Source: Psilocybe azurescens (taxonomy: Eukaryota > Basidiomycota > Agaricomycetes > Agaricales > Agrocybaceae). Taken from it: 64,000 bases of DNA. A program made the translations under genes and the position numbers. The DNA lies in contig JAJIRX010000801.1 of NCBI GenBank assembly GCA_023853785.1, positions 1 to 64,000 of the forward strand. Direction: 5' to 3'. The number at the start of each line of letters is the position of its first letter. The stretch's first letter is position 1. Shown piece after piece: positions 23,730 through 35,599 of this stretch. Under the pieces are notes generated by a model. That model searched no databases, had not been told where the DNA came from, and saw nothing but the letters and a program-made list of their open reading frames with translations.

Positions 23730-24588
23730 ATGGATAGAAACCTCGAACTGCTCGAAAAGGTACGAGTTGTTCAAATTACGGTTGCATCTTGCATGTACTT
23801 ACATTCAGCGGCCATATGATAGATATTTCAACAATTGGAAAGGGAGATCGAACAGAAGGCTCAAGAACAGCTTACCGGCCCTGGATTTTATTTGGGTCAT
23901 TCTCCGGACGGGAGGCCTGCAAGCTCTCTTGCCATCAAAAGGCGCAGACACAGACAGCGAGCCAGCATCTCGATATCAAGGATAGGTCAGGTGTGTCTGC
24001 TTCTGCTTCCCTGCATATCATGAGCCCCCACTTAAACCTCCCACAGCCTGTGGAAGGTGCTTCAACAGTGGAGAACAAACAGCCCACAACGCCTTCGCTG
24101 ATGAAAATCACTTCCAATTCGCCGTTTTTTCAAACCCAATTGGCGGTATGTGAGTTTCAACTGTTGACTGATGCTTCTATTCTTATAAATTTGTTCTATT
24201 TTAGAACGCCAGCACTGGTTCTATCGCTTCTGGGGCGTCAGCCTATTCGAATGACCATGCACACAGTGAAGACGACACCCACGTCACGCAAATGCACCAC
24301 ATAGCAGCCCGCCCAAGCATCTCCTCCAAGGTCATCCCACAGCGGCTCAGCTGGTTGCACTCCACCAGAATTATTCCGCCTACAAGTGCACAGACAACGG
24401 AATCATCTGTCATCGTTGATGTGTCAGTCCAAGAAGCAATGGTGGAATCAGTTTGCGAAGATGATGGGCCTGTGGTGACCAGGTCACGGCACACAAGTGT
24501 CCAGGCTACCAGCTCGCTGACCAAAGTCTCCAACAGCGTCGGCAACATGGGCTGGCTGGCAAAAGCCAGGGCCTTTTTCATGTTTTAA
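23730..24588 (+). CDS. Intact four-exon gene of unknown function, 226 aa
   Basis: This is the cleanest gene model in the window. The exons are 23730-23759, 23823-23990, 24047-24145 and 24205-24588. All three introns are short, GT-AG and phase 0, and the spliced frame is open to a TAA. The N-terminus is a coiled-coil-like helix (LEREIEQKAQEQL), then a basic patch (KRRRHRQRASISISR), a Ser/Thr-rich disordered middle, and a C-terminus ending MGWLAKARAFFMF. There are no membrane helices. I do not recognise the family. The first 10-residue exon is the least certain part, and upstream exons are possible (an open stretch with IQLTLIIPLIQRAVLVK lies at about 23640-23705). It lies between repeat copies A and C. 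Confidence 0.65.
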
Positions 24589-25420
24589 AAGCCTAGTATT
24601 TCTAGCCCTAGACACAAAATTTCAGCTGCCACAGATTGTTCTTTTGGCGACTCTGTGTCATTCATGCATGATTAGTCTATGTTGCTACGTAGAGGTGAGA
24701 AATACATTATTGTGTACATATTGCTACACATAGAGCGTGGAAGACGATGTATGGAGACCAGCATCAACAATGTAAAAGAAAGGAGCGCACAGGCAACACC
24801 CCGTCCCTTCCCCTTCCCTCACGCACACTGTAGTACCGAAAACAACAGGGAGTCGCTGAATGGACAGTCGCCGACAACCGGGCTGTCGAGAACGTAGATA
24901 CTGTATACAGTATCGAGTCAAGCGTAAAGGACACATGCCGCGTACAAGTGTGGCAGTTGCCTCCTCCGTCCAGGTTTGGATTGATACCAAGAGCTAGCAT
25001 TAACAGGACCCATGACACAGCTTCCAACACTGGCACTGACAATAGGGGATAGAACCCTCAGCCCTCAGCCTCAGTCCTCCTCCCTTGTATTTCGATCCTA
25101 CTCCCGTCCTATTCGCACTCCCACGCCCATTCCCGTGCCCCTGTGTCACCGACACACCCACAACCACCAACCACCCACACCCACACTCTGTGCGTGCGTG
25201 CCGCCCTGTTCAACTTGTACCTCCAACTCCAACTCCAACTTCGCCTCATACCTGCATGGTCCTGCAGCCCCTGCTCGAATACATGCTTATGTGTATGCTC
25301 CGATGGCAATGGGAGGCGGTAGGTCGGTGTCAGTGTCAGGCCAGGCGGGCGGAGATGGGAGCGAGAGCGGAGTGGAGGTATGAGCGAGAGTGTGGCCCTG
25401 TATGCTCAGTGGACGCAAAG
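24589..25420. other. Intergenic DNA, no supported gene
   Basis: GC content is higher than in the first 12 kb, and overlapping incidental frames occur on both strands, but none has an intron pattern or recognisable motif. Low-complexity CCCACACCC and CCAACTCCAACT words lie at about 25130-25250. Confidence 0.35.
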
Positions 25421-26440
25421 TCAAAGTCGAAGCGGGAAGTTGACTTCCGTAATATCATCATCGTCATCATCCCTGTAGTCCTCGTCATCCCGCCCCGTCC
25501 TCGCCCCCGTCCCCTTCCTCATAGTCTTCGTCCTCGTCCTCGTGTTCATCGTCCCCATCCTCATCCGGTCTTCATACTCATCCCCATCAACACCCAGGCT
25601 GCCCATGACATCGTCCGAGATCTGCAGTTCGCTCGGCATTAAAGGTAAAGGTAAATGCTGCGGAGGTTTGACGCCCACGGGGAACGTACCCTGCTCCAAT
25701 CCGTCTCCGCCTGCCAGACCTAGACCGTGACTCTGACTCTGACCTGATCGCTGACGGGCCTGGGACGGCTGGGCTGGGGCTGCGAAGAGACCTTTGATGG
25801 GGGAGAGCGCACGGGGTGCCGTCTCGATGGCGATATGGAGGATCCGGGGTTGGCAAGCACAAAGTAAGGGCCGCAGATAGGGGATGAGAGGAAGGGGAGG
25901 GGGAGGACATGGAGGGCGCAAACGGCAGGCGCTGAAGAAGAGGAGGAAGAGGAGACCCGGATGGTGTTATCTATGGAGAAGGAGGCAAGGTCGGCGTTGG
26001 TGAAGACTACGAATGTGTTGCTGTTGCTGTTGGTAGTGGTATGGGCGGTGCCATTGACATTGCCATTGGCGTTATTGGAGGGAGAGGCGAGACGGGCAGC
26101 AGCAGACCGTGGCTTGAATGGATGAAGAATGTTTATAAGCACGCAGGGCACAAGTAGGGGACGGGGCACGGCACCTGGAGCTTGCACAGCGCAGTTTGTG
26201 TCCAACGCAGACCGTCGAGATCAGCGAACCTGGCTTTCACAGTGCCAAATGGTTGCATCAGCAGCTGCCTTTGCTCCTGTGAAACACATAAACTTTTAAT
26301 GGCGTGATACTGGGGAAGAGAGTGAGACGAACATCGGTCATATGGGGGCCTCAGCTTCCTCGGCAGCCTGCTCCATCTCAGTCTCGATGAGCCGCTGCTT
26401 GCGCTGCTCCATGTATTCGTAGCAGTCATGTTCATTCATT
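25421..26440 (-). pseudogene. Frameshifted gene with an acidic C-terminus, unrecognised
   Basis: From the 5' side, an open stretch at about 26440-26340 encodes YMEQRKQRLIETEMEQAAEE. An exon after a GTTTCACAG acceptor (about 26280) reads EQRQLLMQPFGTVKARFADL. After another intron, an Asn/Ser-rich exon follows (about 26100-25800, with TFVVFTNADLASFSIDNTIR). The last part reads FPVGVKPPQHLPLPLMPSEL, and the acidic tail is split over two frames: DDEHEDEDEDYEEGDGGEDG in one and DDEDYRDDDDDDITEVNFPL in the other. Two compensating frame changes would unite the tail. No family is recognised. Confidence 0.4.
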
Positions 26441-27219
26441 AGAATTTGTCGTAAGAATCAAGCGAGCAGGATAGGAGAGAGCAGTGCGGAATAGAATACG
26501 AGGTTTAGCCTTGTTGCAACTAAGTAAAAGTAAAGAAAGCACAACAGACCGGCGCTGGGAATGAAATTTCCACGAAAATCGTTACGCGTGACGTGACCAC
26601 ACATGGCGGTGATGTCATGTCCCCTTCACACATCCGATCGTTTCTTACAAACACCTTCACTCTCACAATGCGTCTCCTCCCATCCTCATCGACATCTTTA
26701 CTATCACTTGTGTCCCCATCCCTCGCACCCACACCTCCAACACCCCTGTCACACCAGCGCCAGTCGAAGCACCAACATTGACACCCCATGTAGGCAATCC
26801 AATCCGCACGCCTCTAAATCGGACTATTAAAAACTAGTTGTAGGATATCGTGGTATACACTGGAAACATTTGAAGGTATTTGAGCTAGAACTCGCATTTA
26901 AATGTAATATACAACGCGAGGGGCAATAACTGGAAGCTTAATGGTCATTTCTTGAAAAAGTTTAGACTGCCCTGATTTGCCAACTCAATGTGTCAATAAA
27001 TCCCAATGCTAGAGATATACCCTGTTCTGTGAAGCTGGTGGTCTATCATAAAGGATTATTTATTGATTGTGAGAATCCTCCTTTTGTCGATTTCTCTGTT
27101 GGGAACAAAGGTGCAATACCCATAGTTGAAAACTACATTTATAGTTATTTACTCAATTTATAACTCTGGAATCTGGAGGATATAGAATCATTTCTATAAG
27201 GAAGGTAAGCATCTGATGT
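26441..27219. other. Intergenic DNA, nothing recognised
   Basis: No exon or repeat was recognised. Short frames around 26.5-26.8 kb are Ser/Pro- and Thr-rich and look incidental. Confidence 0.35.
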
Positions 27220-28560
27220 GAGTCCTGATACACTGATCGTTTCTCTGTTCGCTCGAGGACACAGCACAGGGAGAGCCTGATGCTGAGCAGGGCGTTCACG
27301 TCTTCGGGCTGTTGTTTTTTCCGAGGGAGGGGGTTTTTGAGGGTAGAGGGAGGGTAGAGGTTGGCGGTAGTCCCGAGTCCAGAATTGATGGTCAACAAGG
27401 CGGAGGCGACGAGAAGGGAGAGAGAAAAGGAAAGGCGGGATTGAATAGAACGTCAGTTGCGATACGATGCATATGCATATGAAGAAAAAAGGGAAAACGA
27501 CGGATGACGGACAACGCCAACATCGTGCTGAAAACCCAAGCATGAAGGCACGAAAGAAAAAGTAAAAACAACACCCACCAAATTCAACATAACCTTACAC
27601 AACGGCATATACTTCAACGCCTCCAGCGCCTTCCTCCCCCATTGCCCCTCCTCTTTATCCTCATTTATATTATTCCTCACTTGCTCTTGCCGAGCGCCGA
27701 AAGATTCTCAAACGCCTCGAAGAAATACAAATAATACGCAGTGAGCCGGGCAGTGTGGGCGGGTTGTAAATTGTGTTGGCGGCTGTGCGGGAGGATGTGA
27801 TGGATGCCTGCGGTGGGGGGGCGGGTGGGAGTTAGCGTGGTTAGTTCCGGGTTACGAGAAGGTATGCAGGGGATGCAGGAAAGAAGGGAAAGGGAAGGAG
27901 AAAACACACCTTGGCTTTGGGCACGTTGCCCATCCCACGATACAGCAGCTCTCAAGGAGGTGCACCTCCGTGAGGATTATTTTCCTCGTCGGATCGCTTG
28001 AGCTCTGTGAGCAGGGTCTCAATGAGCACGAGTGCGGGCTGGTACTTGCGGTACTCGAGTTGTCTGTATGTACAATAACGATGACTTAGCATACAAAAAC
28101 CAAAAACTGGAATTATGACAATGAAAGAGTGCACGCACAGCCCAACAAGCCACGTCTAGAGATTGTGCTTCAGGAAGATGCGCTTCTCTTTCTTGGCCCA
28201 GGCGATGTTGTCCGTCAACGCTTTCATCTGCACTTTCAGAGAGTCGGGATCACGGCGAAGTAGTCCAGCAATGTGCGAACTGGGCAGAGGAGTAATCTGA
28301 GGTCAGATCAATGATGGAATCAGGGAGGACGGAGGAAGGGTGTACTGAGCTTCGGTCTTGGCTTTGGCAGTGGACGACATGAACACCCGCGAGCGGTTGA
28401 TCAGCCAGCCCCTCTGTGTACCTGTGTGCATCCATCCGTCAGTCAGCTCCATCCATGCAATGCACATGCGGCTCAGAAGCATACTTTTGATCATGATAGA
28501 GCTCGCCGAGCTTGACGAGTGCCGCCTCCTGGTCCCGTAACCCCTCCCCACTTTGGTTGG
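27220..28560 (-). pseudogene. RPN6: RPN6 pseudogene, copy 2
   Basis: Introns and exon order match the proteasome lid gene RPN6. From the 5' side: LRDQEAALVKLGELYHDQK (about 28540-28490), then MSSTAKAKTEAQ, LDYFAVIPDS and QLEYRKYQPALVLIETLLTE. Next come [34 protein letters not shown] and finally EDVNALLSIRLSL (about 27320-27260). Similarity stops there, before the PCI domain, so the 3' third is lost. Several blocks are out of frame with each other. It directly follows the PD-(D/E)xK-like pseudogene on the same strand, an arrangement repeated at 48.7-50.7 kb. Confidence 0.8.
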
Positions 28561-28689
28561 GTGAAGTCGCTGGGATCTTCTTGTACAGTGCCTCAGGAGT
28601 TGTATGTACGCGTAACCTTCTGCACTTCGCACTCGAGCCACAGAATAAGTCCCAGGTATCCTATTGAGCTCGAACGTGAGTATGCGGAA

Positions 28690-29480
28690 TGAGTCAAAAA
28701 TATTGTTGAGCACAGAACACGAGCACCAAATTGGCATGTAGAAAGATGTGTTTATTATCTCTCCTTCTGAATAATGGAGTTGAAGTGATACAAGTAAATG
28801 AAAAATCACCGAAAACAACTACAATAGACGTACATTCTGTTATGTCCTGGCATATGCGTTTGATCTCCAACACCAATTCCCTCATCTTCTTCTGCCCTAC
28901 ATCTTCTAACAATTCATAATTCCACCGAGAGGCCGGAGCGACATCTGTGACATAAGTGGGATCGCTGGGAATAGAAGGAGGTGAGAGGGCATTCATCTCC
29001 TTATTGTACTCGTACACGGAAAAGCATGTGCTCATCGCACTGATTGCGTACAATTTAGGCACAACAAGGTTTCAGCCAATGATGCTTTCATATTGGTCGC
29101 GCATCTGCTGGTCTGCTTTTGATCGGGTAGAAATCTCGTCGATGTGAGGGAAAGGCTTGATTTAAATAAAGAACATGGGACACTTCCGTTTTTGAATGAT
29201 GTATATTGTTGTGAAGTCGATAAAACCAGGAGTTACTGGTCTCTTGTACTGAGGCGTCACCTGGTAGTGCTCGGTGTGGGGAAAGAGATTGGTAAGGAGG
29301 GTGTTGTACGGCCCATAGTATTCAGATTCGTCTGTATTAAAGGTGTCAATAATCTGAAACAATTCTAGGATAGTATCGATCCAAGGCATAACTGGTAACA
29401 TGGAGTGATTTTAGCGGATCCGCAACGGAGGGACGATCACATACTCGTAGTGTTAAATATAGCTCGGTGGAGGTAAGTGG
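28690..29480 (-). pseudogene. PD-(D/E)xK-like protein, dead copy
   Basis: Nearly identical protein to the copy at 48.8-49.4 kb. It opens with MPWIDTILELFQIIDTFNTD and YYGPYNTLLTNLFPHTEHYQ, followed by IDFTTIYIIQKRKCP. The codon for the glutamate of the expected E-I-K triad is TAA, and a TGA follows about 50 codons later (after IIG). The frame continues, so the C-terminal VPKLYAISAM and EDVGQKKMRELVLEIKRICQ are still readable. These nonsense codons make it a pseudogene. The family is known to me only as uncharacterised basidiomycete proteins; the nuclease-fold idea is inference from motif spacing. Confidence 0.65.
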
Positions 29481-30383
29481 GCAGGTTGAAGTAGAGCGTT
29501 GAACGTTTGAATGTTGGGCTCTAGTAGATACAATAGCGTAGAGAGGTGTACATTTGCACCCATGCATCTTAGCACCTTGTCTGCTTGTTGCACGATGATA
29601 AAAGATTCTAAAAAAAAAAGTTTGAATGTTGAGAATGAGGCCCTGTAAGAAAGCCGGGCAAGCAGGCGCCAAATACTCGTAGAAATGGCCATATCGAGAA
29701 GTACATACGTCATGGCATCAAAATCTATTATCTCATTCACACGTGGATTACCAAATAAATATAACTACAATGTGTGGCCTACTTGAGCTAAGCAGCCTAG
29801 TCTTTCCCTCCCTCTCTGCTGGAGGATATCCATCCGTCCAATGGCCTATCTATGCAGTTTAAAGACACAATGTACTCGCGATTCTGCTCTCATGAAGTAA
29901 GTCTCACCCAGCACATGGTTTGCTCAGAAGAAATTCTGTGGTGCTGGAGCCCATGCATTCGCACATCAGATAAATCAAGCATCAACAAGCCAGCTCTGCT
30001 ACCAGCGTAGCTATCCGTAGTTATAGAAAGCCCTAATTCTTGTCACTCAATAACGTCTGGATTCGATGGTCAATCACAAAAACGGCCAAGGCTCGTTGAT
30101 TGAACTTGGTGCAGACCTGGAACCCAGTACTCGACTTCAAGAAGGATCCCCCTTGCAAATTAGACCAGAGATTATGTGATAGAGATTCATGGAGTGCGAG
30201 AGCATATTACAGAGGGAAAGTATAGACATTCAACCGTAGATGCCATTCTCGTGTAATATATTTACGTTGGAACACCCCATAAGATATATTTCAGAGACAT
30301 GAAGATGATGACGATGATGGACGTGATTGAGGCTGCATTGAAGAAATTGTCCAACAGGACATAGCTGAGAAAATTCATTATCT
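29481..30383. other. Intergenic DNA between copy-C gene relics and the SINE
   Basis: No gene recognised. A short open frame on the minus strand (29453-29740) overlaps the start of the preceding pseudogene and probably reflects its 5' leader. Confidence 0.35.
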
Positions 30384-30396
30384 GGGGTCACTTTAT

Positions 30397-30571
30397 TTTT
30401 TATTTTTATTTTTATTTTTATCTTGTCAATTTATGTCTATTAGAGCGTAGCTCCATGCAGACCTAACTATGTACAGCTGATAATGACAGGACCCTTTGTC
30501 CTTCTCCGACCCGAGGACCCCATGTGCACCGCCGAGGTACGCCCTGTAGCTTCGCTACAGCGATCCCCCTC
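30397..30571 (-). mobile_element. SINE-like retroelement with 13-bp target duplication
   Basis: On the minus strand a 175-bp element runs from a GC-rich head (CGCTGTAGCGAAGCTACAGG, a 7-bp stem with a 3-nt loop) to a tail of ATAAAAATAAAAATAAAA. It is flanked by perfect 13-bp direct repeats GGGGTCACTTTAT (30384-30396 and 30572-30584 on the + strand). A-rich tail plus target duplication plus no coding capacity is the signature of target-primed reverse transcription of a short RNA. I could not place convincing A and B boxes, so the parent RNA is unknown. Confidence 0.7.
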
Positions 30572-30584
30572 GGGGTCACTTTAT

Positions 30585-30814
30585 ATTCCCTATGAGACAG
30601 CTACTCAATCCCTGCCAGCACTGATGCCCTGGTCGTTTTCAATTAACAATGGCTGAAAGTACCAACCAGAGTCATTCAAACTCGTGCGAAGATGCCACTA
30701 CTTGTTCTACAACTCCAAGGGATGAAAATAATCTGCTGGACCCCATCCAAATTTTACACATCAGGAAACAAGTAGGTATATTCTATTATTGAGAGTCGGC
30801 ATACTGACTACTTT
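30585..30814. other. Short spacer before array C
   Basis: Nothing recognised. It includes a short open stretch from an ATG at about 30649 (MAESTNQSHSNSCEDATT) that is cut off at a GTAGGT-like donor. This could be a first exon whose partner was replaced by the array; support is weak. Confidence 0.25.
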
Positions 30815-32960
30815 GTGTGATTATTTGCACTGTCAGAAAGTTCATTAAACAATTATCTGTGCTACGTCTACCAAACTGACCGTCCTGCATCATCATCTAC
30901 ACTCTAAGATGGTACGTTAACTAATTGTGTGAATTTTCCTTAAAAATTTGACCATCATGTATCGTCCTTTCTAGTCTCTGAAAGTGCGTGAATCCATCGT
31001 GTGAGTTCTTGCTACCAAACTGACAGTCATGCATCGACATTCCACTCTCAGGGAGTGAGTGAATAGATTATCTAAGTTTTTCCTACCAAACTGACTGTCA
31101 TACGTCGTCAATATACTCCTAGGAAGTGCGTGAATGTATTATCCAAGGGTTTTCCGCCAAACTGATTGTATCCATCGTCATATCCACTCGCGGTGGGTGA
31201 GTGAATCGATTATCTCAGATTTTGCTACCAAGCTGACTGTTATGCGCCCGTCATTTCCACTCTCAGGGGTGAATGAATCAATTGTCTGCACCGTTTATAC
31301 CAAACTGACTGTGATGAGTCGTCGTTTCTACCTTCAGAGAGTGCGTGACATCATTGTGCGAGCTGTTTCTACCAAAATAACTGACATACGTCGTCATTTC
31401 ATCTCTCAGATGGTGCGTGAATGCATGTTCTGCACGGTTTCTACTGACTGTCATGCGTCGTTTTTCCACTCCCAGTGGGTGAGTGAACGGATTATCTGAG
31501 TTCTTCCTACCAAATTGACTGACATGTGTCGTCATTTCAACTGCTAGTTTGTGCGTGAATTGATTGCCTGAGCTGTTTATACCAAACTGATTGTCATGCG
31601 TCGTCATTTCCACTTTCTGGAAGTTCATGAATAAAATGTCTGAGCTGTTTCTACAGTACTGACTGTCAGGCGCTGTCATTAATACTATTCTCAGCTTGTA
31701 CGTGAATTGATTATCTGCGCTGATCTTGCCAAACTGACCGTTATGAATAGTCATTTCCACTCTCAGATCGTGCGTGAAACTATTGTCTGAGCTTTTCCAT
31801 AGTACTGGCTGACATTTGTCGTCATCTTCACTCTCAGACTGTGCGTGAATTTATGGTCCGGGCTATTTCTATGTTACTCACTGTCACACACCATTATTTC
31901 ACTCTTAGTCTGTGAGTGAATCGATTATCCGAGATATTTTTACCAAACCGACAGCCATGGGTCATCCTTTCCACTCTCAAGCAGTGCGTGAAATAAAATG
32001 TCAGAGCTTTTTCTATCATTGACTGTCATGATTCATTGTTTCTACTCTCAGCAAGTTCGTAAATCCATTATCTGAACTGTTTCTACAGTACTGACTGTCA
32101 ATGTCATTGATCATTATTTCCACTCTCAGCCCGTGAGCGAATCGATTCTCTAAATTATTCAGCCAAACTGACTATCATATCGCCGTTTCGTTCTCAGGAT
32201 GTGCGCGCGAATTTATTGTTTGAGTTATTCTTGCCATAATGACTTTTATGCGTCCTGATAACTTTCAGGACGTTCGCGAAGCTCATTATCTGAGCTATTT
32301 CATTGGTAGTGACTGTCATGCATCGTGATTTCCACTCTCAGATCTTGCGTGAATCGGCTGTCTAACTTTTTCTACCAAACTGACTGTCATTCCTCATCAT
32401 TTCCGTTCCTAGTTTGTGCGTGAATCTGTTATCTGAGCTGTTTCTACATAGCTAACAGTCATGAGTTGTTATTCCTACATTCAGAACGTGCGAGAAACTA
32501 TTGTCTAAATTTTTCCTACCAAATTGACTGTCATGCATTGTCGTTGCTGCTCACAGTGGGTAAATGGCCCAGTACTCTGCACTAATTATACCAAACTGAC
32601 ACTCATGTGCCATCAGTTCAGCGATCAAGAAGTGCATGCATTAATGGTCTGGGATGTTTATACAAAACTGACTGTCGGCGCCATCAGTTCTTCGTCCAGG
32701 AAGTGTGTGAATTCGTAGTTTGGGCTGTTTATCACAAACTGACTGTCACGCGTGGTCGTTTCCCACTCTCGGAAAGTGAGTGAATCTAATGTCCACGCTG
32801 ATCCTGCCAACCTGACTGTCATGTGTCATACTTTCTATTTACAGGATGTGCGTAGAACCATTCTGAGTTGTTTCCACCGAACTGACTGTCATGCCTCATT
32901 GTGTCCGGCTCTCAGAAAGTTCATCATTTTCTTCCAAATCTGACCGTCATAAATGGTTAT
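30815..32960 (+). repeat. 72-bp tandem array C, about 30 units
   Basis: This is the longest of the three arrays. Measured spacings between successive GACTGTCATG cores are 72, 72, 75, 71, 72, 71 and 71 bp around 31.5-32.0 kb. Units diverge by point changes. On the minus strand one frame stays open for 160 codons (31278-31760) with a 24-residue periodicity (SQFGRNSSDN and FTHxLxVEMTTH). Direction and flanks match array A. Confidence 0.92.
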
Positions 32961-34080
32961 TGCCATCCCAAGGACGCTCCATATTCACCATGCAAACAAT
33001 GCCGAGCTTGTGAAAAGCTACGAGTGTACATGCTGGTTTTCACACTCTCAGCCAGTCCATGTATTCCTCGTCTGAGCTATTCTATGAAACATACCGATGT
33101 CCGTACACCAATTAGTTACTGGAGCTGTCAAGATGTGCTCGTTTGTCCGTTATTAGCAATCATTGGTAGATTTTCCCTTTCCTTCGTCTTTTTGCATTCT
33201 GCACTACATTCAAGTTGGTCGGAAACTTCTCTTGGTGATCACGACGGCAAATTGAAAAATAAATCAGCATCAAAGGTGATTAATATGACAGATATATAGT
33301 TCAATTATCAATAAAGACGGCATTTGACATGATTTGTGGGCATTAATAGGAGAAGGAAACGGCCCTGCAAGTTTGTGCGCTGAGTTTGACGCCCGTCCAC
33401 GGGGTGTCGCTTTTCAGCACAGCCACCAAACGCGGCCGATCAGAACTTATATGTGCTGTAGTACTTCTGTCAGAGATAGTGTGCTCATTTTTAAGAGATT
33501 AAAATACTGATAAAGCACATTCGTTTTTTTTTATATCTCTTAGATATCCAAGTCTCGGCCTATGAAGAAGCAACAAGTCATCGATTCAACAATTTTTGAC
33601 CATTCCCACGCTTTTTGATCATAACACAGCCATCAAAATCGCCAAACTACGTGAGTTGCCACAGAAATACCTCTATACATGCTTATTACCTTATTCTGTG
33701 ATATTCAGTCATGAATCTTCCCGTATATCACAAATAAAACATATTCCCAGAAATCTGTGTCACTGTATGTTAGTGCAAAGGGTGCATGACCGGCACAGAC
33801 ATTTCTCTTTGCCCGAGTTTGGCCTATTACTTAAAAACCTGAAGAGCCGAATATGCAGGAGAAGAGAAAGGATTTAGCAGTGGGCTCGGTGAGGACGCCT
33901 AAGTAAGCTGGTTGGGATAAAGATAGCGTAAGGGACGGGAAGGCGAGTGTGAGTTCGCCGTTGCAGTTTGCAAGGACCCGAGGGACAGGAAGACGTCAAA
34001 TTTAAGGCTAGCTCCGGCTCAATGATTACGCCGATATGCATGGTTCATGGTGCATCTATATAGTTCTAACATGTTTCTGT
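32961..34080. repeat. Array-C flank plus repeat R1 (copy of 14.4-16.1 kb)
   Basis: Collinear with the flank of array A, with shared words TTCACCATGCAAAC, CACGACGGCAAATTGAAAAA and TTTGACGCCCGTCCACGG, then R1 from about 33770. It is shorter than the A copy by internal deletions near 33.35 kb. No conserved coding. Confidence 0.75.
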
Positions 34081-34179
34081 ACTTTGTACGATGTTCTCCT
34101 AATGATGGTCTTATCAGAACAACTGCAATAACTGCAATACACCGAGTCGAATTGATTGTAATTATTCTGTTGGAATCTT

Positions 34180-34870
34180 GCATGTACTGATTTACAATGC
34201 ACTACAGCTACCCAATACGTTATTTAGAATAATTATGTCTCTTTGGAATCATTGAGTATCCATTTCATGATTTGCTCTTGAAACCCTAAATCTACGCCGT
34301 GGTTACTGTAACAGTGGGAAAAAATAACTGAATCGAGGGATTCGAATAAGGAACGGCTGCGTAGAACTGAATGAAGTTTTATGTCACTTTTGGTGCCTGT
34401 GAGAATGACGGCAATTGTAAATTGAATCGAAAACTCGGAACAAAATCAATTTGCATTGATTGAATGGCGGCAATGGTGGTTACTTACTACCTAGCCGCTA
34501 GAATATAATTTTTGACTTTTAAACACAAGCCTAACATTCTGTCGAGTACACCAAGTTTCCCGGTTCCCTCTTTTCCCTCTCGAGGCGAACCACTATCCGT
34601 GCATCTTCCATTCTATCGACTCCTCCTGTCTGTGTGCAGCGTCACTCGAATTGTCATTTAGACAATACTCATCCGGCAATATTGTATTAATCTATGATTC
34701 CGTCACAACATTACCTACCCTGGAAAGGTCTACCGTCTCCAACTGCCATATTTCGAACACTGACACGTTGTTAGTGTGCATATCAATCTTTCATGGTATC
34801 GCCATCTCCTCAACATGTCTACGCCTTGAGAACCGACGTAGAACTCGACGCCTGCACCCTCAACCTCCCT
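34180..34870 (+). pseudogene. PTH11-like gene, 5' region only (copy C)
   Basis: The leader (about 34180-34640) matches 47220-46760 in reverse complement. The coding start then gives SNCHISNTDTLLVCISIFHG, IAISSTCLRLENRRRTRRL, and the sequence breaks off just before the WWDDYTT motif found in the other two copies. The rest of the gene is absent, so this is a truncated copy at the right edge of repeat copy C. Confidence 0.7.
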
Positions 34871-35559
34871 CGCGTTGATAGCGACATGTAACAGTGATTA
34901 TTTCACTATGGAAGCCGCTACCATGAAATAAATATCTCAAGCTACTCCAAACGACCACATCGGATTACATGCTACATTTCTATAGTCTACTTACATTGAA
35001 AACGCATATGGACTTTCATTTATGGAACATTTTCTTCCGAAAGAAAAATGGGATGACCAGCAGCAGATTGACTTTGGGAAAAAATCTGTCAAGAAGTTGT
35101 CGCGCTGCCAATCCTACATCGGCAATGGATAATGCAAAATGACAGTGCTCAACATGAGGAGGGTGCTTCATGATGAGGCGTGGTCAGATCTGATATTATC
35201 AATAACGAGAGAATGTTTCCCAAGTTTGAATATTTGAGTCTAGAAATCGCTCTTTGATTTAAGCCTCTATTTCAGTCGACCGCCAATTTCAACGTGCAAC
35301 AAAAGACTGTATAGCAATCATGGAGAGTAGCTCCGTAGAAATTTTATATACAAAAAAAAAGGGTACAAAATGAAGTTTGAACCACTGGCGCCAACTATCC
35401 TTGCACGTAAAAAAGGAAAAACAAAAACAAAAAAAAACAAAACAAAACAAACACGACTTGAAATGTATGAAGCTTGAAATGATTATAGTACGATGAAAAA
35501 TAATAGCAAGAATAGGCGGATTACAATAATAATATAATAATCTAGACAGAGGTGATTAA
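34871..35559. other. Intergenic DNA with A-rich tract
   Basis: No exon recognised. An A-rich simple-sequence tract (CAAAAAC/CAAAAC words) lies at about 35408-35452. Confidence 0.4.
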
Positions 35560-35599
35560 GGTATGCGCGTGTCCATTGACGATAATTCGCAGGCTGCAA

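Noticed and set aside
25085..25642. 185-codon + strand frame and its overlapping neighbours
   Set aside because: Antisense to better-supported minus-strand exons and made of Pro/Thr/Arg low-complexity sequence.
30815..32960. Tandem array considered as a CRISPR array
   Set aside because: The whole 72-bp unit is repeated and diverged, with no constant repeat alternating with unique spacers, in a eukaryotic context.
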